NCBI GenBank assembly: GCA_030431785.1 | Contig: JAUIIM010000007.1 | Location: 1 to 44,664 of the forward strand | Length of the DNA: 44,664 nt | Source: Acidimicrobiia bacterium | GTDB taxonomy: Bacteria; Actinomycetota; Acidimicrobiia; Spongiisociales; UBA5794 | Direction of reading: 5' to 3' | Shown here: positions 42,044 through 44,664 of the stretch, in pieces | Position numbering within the stretch: the stretch's first letter is position 1 | Layout: each line of letters begins with the position of its first letter | Notes under the pieces: model-generated | What the model was told of the DNA's origin: nothing | What the model saw: the letters and a program-made list of their open reading frames with translations, nothing else | Databases searched by the model: none | Translations under genes and position numbers: made by a program

Positions 42044-42078
42044 TGAGTACTGAGTACTGAGTACTGAGTACTGAGTAC
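42044..42078. repeat. 7-bp tandem array, five perfect TGAGTAC units
   Basis: TGAGTAC x5 ends 4 bp before the stop codon of the sigma gene (42083-42085). The unit contains the palindrome AGTACT across its junction, so either strand can fold into short GTAC hairpins. Confidence 0.92.
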
Positions 42079-42082
42079 TCAG

Positions 42083-43012
42083 CTACAACACCGATTCGAG
42101 GTCGAAAAGCGTTGTGGGATGCCGTAGCTTCGCAAGGGCCCGCGTCTCGATCTGGCGTACCCGTTCTCTCGTGATACCCAGGTAGTCCCCGACGTCCGAC
42201 AGGGTACGGGAAGGCTGTGCATCCAGCCCGTATCGGAGTACCAACACGGTGCGCTCCCGGTCGTCCAGTGAGTCGATCGCCCGGCGGAGTTCGTTCTGGC
42301 GAGCGAGTTCCGCGACCGAAGTGAAGGGGTCTTCACCGTTTTCGTCTTCGACGAAGTCGCCAAGCTCGGCGTCTCCGTCGTCGCCGACCCGCCGGTCGAG
42401 CGAGATGGTGTCGCTCGGTGCATTCAGAGCGATGAGGATCTTGTCCTCGTCGAGTCCGCTCACGTCGGCGATCTCAGCGATGGTCGGAACCCGCCGAAGT
42501 TGTTCTTTCAGCGACAATTCCGTCTCCTGGACGGTGCGGACCACGTCCACCATGTGTACCGGCAGGCGAATCGTGCGTCCGTGGTTCCCCAGCCCGCGGG
42601 TGATCGCCTGACGAATCCACCATGTCGCATAGGTAGAGAACTTGAACCCTTTGCGCCAGTCGAACTTCTCGACGGCGCGGATCAGTCCAAGGTTGCCCTC
42701 CTGGATCAGGTCGAGGAGGTCGAGGCCTCGCCCGGTGTACCGCTTGGCGATCGAGATGACGAGACGGAGATTCGACCGGATGAACTGCTGCTTGGCGTGG
42801 TCTGCCTGACGGATGTACCGGACGAGCTCGACACGTTCAGCGGCGTCGATGTCGAGGTCCTCGGCGAGTCTGCGTTCGGCGTCCTGGCCGCGTTCGATCG
42901 TGCGGGCCAGACGTATCTCGTCCTCCGCCGTGAGGAGGTCGTGTGTCGACACAGCCTCCAGGTACACGCCAATCGCGTCAGCCGTACCGGTTTCCCTCGC
43001 AGTCTCTGCCAT
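42083..43012 (-). CDS. Sigma-70 family RNA polymerase sigma factor (primary-like, group 1/2)
   Basis: A 309-residue sigma factor with regions 1.2-4.2. It has GVYLEAVSTHDLLTAEDEIRLAR (1.2), NLRLVISIAKRYTGRGLDLLDLIQEGNLGLIRAVEKFD (2.1-2.2), FSTYATWWIRQAI (rpoD box, 2.3-2.4), region 3, and GITRERVRQIETRALAKLRHP (4.2). It is short at the N-terminus (no long region 1.1), resembling SigB/HrdB-type factors of actinobacteria; whether it is the housekeeping or a group 2 factor cannot be settled here. ATG 43012 is chosen because the frame further upstream lies in the promoter region and in the divergent gene. Confidence 0.92.
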   Translation of the reverse strand: MAETARETGTADAIGVYLEAVSTHDLLTAEDEIRLARTIERGQDAERRLAEDLDIDAAERVELVRYIRQADHAKQQFIRSNLRLVISIAKRYTGRGLDLLDLIQEGNLGLIRAVEKFDWRKGFKFSTYATWWIRQAITRGLGNHGRTIRLPVHMVDVVRTVQETELSLKEQLRRVPTIAEIADVSGLDEDKILIALNAPSDTISLDRRVGDDGDAELGDFVEDENGEDPFTSVAELARQNELRRAIDSLDDRERTVLVLRYGLDAQPSRTLSDVGDYLGITRERVRQIETRALAKLRHPTTLFDLESVL

Positions 43013-43061
43013 GAACTCCGCCTCGTGGCTTGACCAACTACCCGGTAGGGGCAATAAATGG

Positions 43062-43091
43062 AAGATATCACCATCCACTAGTGCTTGGCAA
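43062..43091 (-). promoter_or_regulatory. Sigma-factor gene promoter
   Basis: On the minus strand TTGCCA (43086-43091), an 18-nt spacer and TATCTT (43062-43067) form a good promoter. The start would be near 43055 with a leader of about 43 nt before ATG 43012. It is the clearest -35/-10 pair in the window. The divergent lipoprotein has TACGCT at 43101-43106. Confidence 0.6.
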
Positions 43092-43115
43092 GGGGACGAG
43101 TACGCTTCCGGCTGC

Positions 43116-44600
43116 ATGTCCCACTTCCGTCTCCTCCTCGGCGCCGCGCTCGTACTCAGTGTTGCGGCGTGCACCAGTCCCGACCTGACGGGGGGTGGTG
43201 CGGTGATCCCCCCAGAACAGGGCGATCCAACGGTCGAGGTGGTCGTGCTGGCGGCCGACGATCTCGGTGTGCTCGATGCCATCGTCACCGTGGACGGGAT
43301 ACGGGCCGATGCGGGGTCGGACGGGACCATCGTTCTCCCTTGGCAGGACCGTGCGATCGAACTCGAGGCATCGGCTCCGGGGTTCCAGCCCTTCGAATAC
43401 ACGATCGAGGCACTCCCCGACGGCGGGAAGGTCGAGTTCCGTCTCGAACCGGTGTTGCTCACCGGCCGGGTGACGACGGACGACGGGCGGCCCCTCCCCG
43501 GTGCCACTGTGGAGCTAAATGGGCGGGTGGACCTCTCCGACACCGAGGGTCGCTATTCGATCGAGCGCGCGGTACCGGGAACAATGGTGGTCACGCGACC
43601 GGCGTGGGATGACACAGAGTACGAATGGGATGGCGCAGTGACAGCCCTCGATCTTTCGATGGCTCCGACGCTCGTCTACGGCATCCGTGCGTCCGCAGAG
43701 GACGCAGCCGACTCGACCCGATGGCAGTCGATGGTGGCGCTTGCGCAGGACACCGGCATCAACGCCATGGTGGTCGACCTCAAGACCGATGACGGGACGG
43801 TCACGTATGCGTCCAGTGTTCCTCTGGCCGTCTCGAGCGGAGCAGTCAACCCGGTGATCGATCTCGACTCGGTCCTCGGCGACCTTGACGCCGCCGGTCT
43901 CCGCCCGATTGCCCGGATCGTGGCTTTCCAAGACGATTTCGCGACGGCGGCCATACCCGAGCAGGCGGTCACCGCCGGCGGAGCCCTGTGGCGGACTCCC
44001 GGAGGCAGGGCGTGGCTGGATCCTTCGGACCCCGCATCGCACGAGTATCCCGTCGCGATCGCCGAAGAGGCGTGTGAGGCCGGGTTCGCCGAGATCCAGT
44101 TCGACATGGTCTCGTGGCCGATCGGTGACCTGACCGACGCCACATTCGATGGCGAGTACACGCAAGAGGTTCGTGTCGACTCGATCATCGCATTCCTGGA
44201 TCGGGCGTATGCGGTCCTGCATCCCCGATGCGCCGTGAGCGTGACGGTGCTCGGAATCGTCCTCGAGTCCGGGTCGGACGAAGGTGTCGGGCAGAGCCCT
44301 TCAGCCATGTCGCGAAGTGTCGACATCCTCTCGCCGACGCTCTACACGACCAACTATGGATCCGGGTGGAAGAACTGGGACGATCCGGACGAGCACGCCG
44401 TCGAGCTCGTGACGACTGCCTTGGCCGGTGGCGCACCGCGTCTCGACGGTTTCGCGTACCTCCGACCGTGGCTCCAGACGTGGGGGATCAGCGAGAGCGA
44501 TCAACTGGCCGTACAGTCTGCGGTGGCTGATGACGGCATGGGGTATCTGCTGTGGAGCAACAACGCAAACTATTCCCGGAGCAACCTCCCACCTCGCTGA
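43116..44600 (+). CDS. Lipoprotein with carboxypeptidase-regulatory-like and putative glycoside-hydrolase (DUF4015-type) domains
   Basis: A 494-residue exported protein. The signal peptide ends in lipobox VAAC with Cys19. Two beta-sandwich regions follow; the second (LTGRVTTDDGRPLPGATVELNGRVDLSDTEGRYSIERAVPG) is a clear carboxypeptidase-regulatory-like repeat. From about residue 185 (LVYGIRASAEDA...INAMVVDLKTDDGTVTY...RPIARIVAFQDD...IQFDMVSWP...DILSPTLYTTNYG) the chain matches the putative glycoside-hydrolase barrel called DUF4015. Its role at the cell envelope is inferred. TACGCT lies 9 nt before ATG 43116. Confidence 0.85.
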   Translation: MSHFRLLLGAALVLSVAACTSPDLTGGGAVIPPEQGDPTVEVVVLAADDLGVLDAIVTVDGIRADAGSDGTIVLPWQDRAIELEASAPGFQPFEYTIEALPDGGKVEFRLEPVLLTGRVTTDDGRPLPGATVELNGRVDLSDTEGRYSIERAVPGTMVVTRPAWDDTEYEWDGAVTALDLSMAPTLVYGIRASAEDAADSTRWQSMVALAQDTGINAMVVDLKTDDGTVTYASSVPLAVSSGAVNPVIDLDSVLGDLDAAGLRPIARIVAFQDDFATAAIPEQAVTAGGALWRTPGGRAWLDPSDPASHEYPVAIAEEACEAGFAEIQFDMVSWPIGDLTDATFDGEYTQEVRVDSIIAFLDRAYAVLHPRCAVSVTVLGIVLESGSDEGVGQSPSAMSRSVDILSPTLYTTNYGSGWKNWDDPDEHAVELVTTALAGGAPRLDGFAYLRPWLQTWGISESDQLAVQSAVADDGMGYLLWSNNANYSRSNLPPR

Positions 44601-44664
44601 CCGACCTCGAGGCAGCGCTGATCGGGTGTCGCGCGTGTCCTCGCCTCGTCGAGTGGCGGGAGAC
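44552..44664 (+). CDS. udgB: Uracil-DNA glycosylase, probable type 5 (UdgB), N-terminal fragment
   Basis: The frame continues past the window edge. From GTG 44552 it reads VEQQRKLFPEQPPTSLTD then LEAALIGCRACPRLVEWRE. The C-x2-C-PRLV-x-W-R-E sequence is typical of the 4Fe-4S uracil-DNA glycosylases of the type 5 (UdgB) subfamily; the catalytic motifs lie beyond the edge. The start overlaps the preceding lipoprotein gene by 49 bp; no clear ribosome site is visible, so a start nearer 44597 is possible. It removes uracil or deaminated bases in base-excision repair. Confidence 0.7.
   Translation, partial: MEQQRKLFPEQPPTSLTDLEAALIGCRACPRLVEWRE

Noticed and set aside
41734..42082. CRISPR array
   Set aside because: The repeats are 7 bp, directly tandem and without unique spacers of constant length; no cas genes are near.
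42083..43543. 486-residue version of the sigma factor with a long N-terminal extension
   Set aside because: The extension is Ser/Thr/Arg-rich, lies antisense to the lipoprotein and runs through the TTGCCA/TATCTT promoter; ATG 43012 is the sensible start.

Overview
The window is high-G+C, densely coded chromosomal DNA of an actinobacterium, most likely Acidimicrobiia or a neighbouring deep lineage. The indicators are an EF-G2-type translation GTPase, NucS (the non-MutS mismatch endonuclease), an Eis-type acetyltransferase, an F420/LLM-type oxidoreductase, the classical MenF/D/E/B/A menaquinone route with a mycobacterial-type MenB, and many leaderless start codons preceded by a TANNNT -10 box. 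The genus cannot be named from sequence alone. I see no phage, insertion sequence, CRISPR array or rRNA.

Layout. 1-2.5 kb: tail of a Ppx/GppA phosphatase, convergent fusA2-like GTPase, tRNA-Leu(UAA). 2.5-7.2 kb: small membrane protein, GGDEF-EAL c-di-GMP enzyme, secreted protein, and an OmpR-type response regulator with its histidine kinase. 7.1-8.0 kb: divergent arsR/arsI organoarsenical locus. 8.2-13.7 kb: one transcription unit with a GNAT/ADP-forming acyl-CoA synthetase fusion, CBS-BON protein, alpha/beta hydrolase and menF. 13.8-19.3 kb: menD-menA-menB on the minus strand facing menF, back-to-back with menE and an atypical SDR. 19.3-23.9 kb (minus): M3 oligopeptidase, a catalytically degenerate EEP-fold membrane protein, and a PQQ-propeller lipoprotein. 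24-28.4 kb: YihY-type membrane protein and a heterodimeric ABC exporter. 28.6-32.5 kb: PPOX-fold flavoprotein, then rmlC-rmlB-rmlA-rmlD (dTDP-rhamnose). 32.5-38 kb: LLM oxidoreductase, divergent gltB. 38-44.6 kb: eis-like acetyltransferase, sufB, nucS, a primary-type sigma factor (minus), a lipoprotein with a putative glycoside-hydrolase domain, and the start of a type-5 uracil-DNA glycosylase.

Functional themes are respiratory quinone synthesis, cell-surface rhamnose, nitrogen assimilation (glutamate synthase), Fe-S assembly and DNA repair. Many genes are translationally coupled (ATGA/GTGA overlaps).

The most unusual signal is non-coding. Five intergenic gaps (8.04-8.16, 28.41-28.57, 39.37-39.47, 40.97-41.07 and 41.73-42.08 kb) are filled with tandem arrays of 7-bp units. 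The unit sequences differ (AGTAGAA, CCAGATC, TCCGATC, GGATCGA, AAGTAGC, GGCTCAT, CGATCAT, TGAGTAC and others), but in several places the 7-bp register continues while one unit sequence changes stepwise into the next. The same families recur at different loci, in either orientation. They flank nucS on both sides, and at one locus the array runs directly into a probable promoter. I regard this as the candidate undescribed system in the window; it resembles in principle the heptameric STRRs of filamentous cyanobacteria but has far more unit types.
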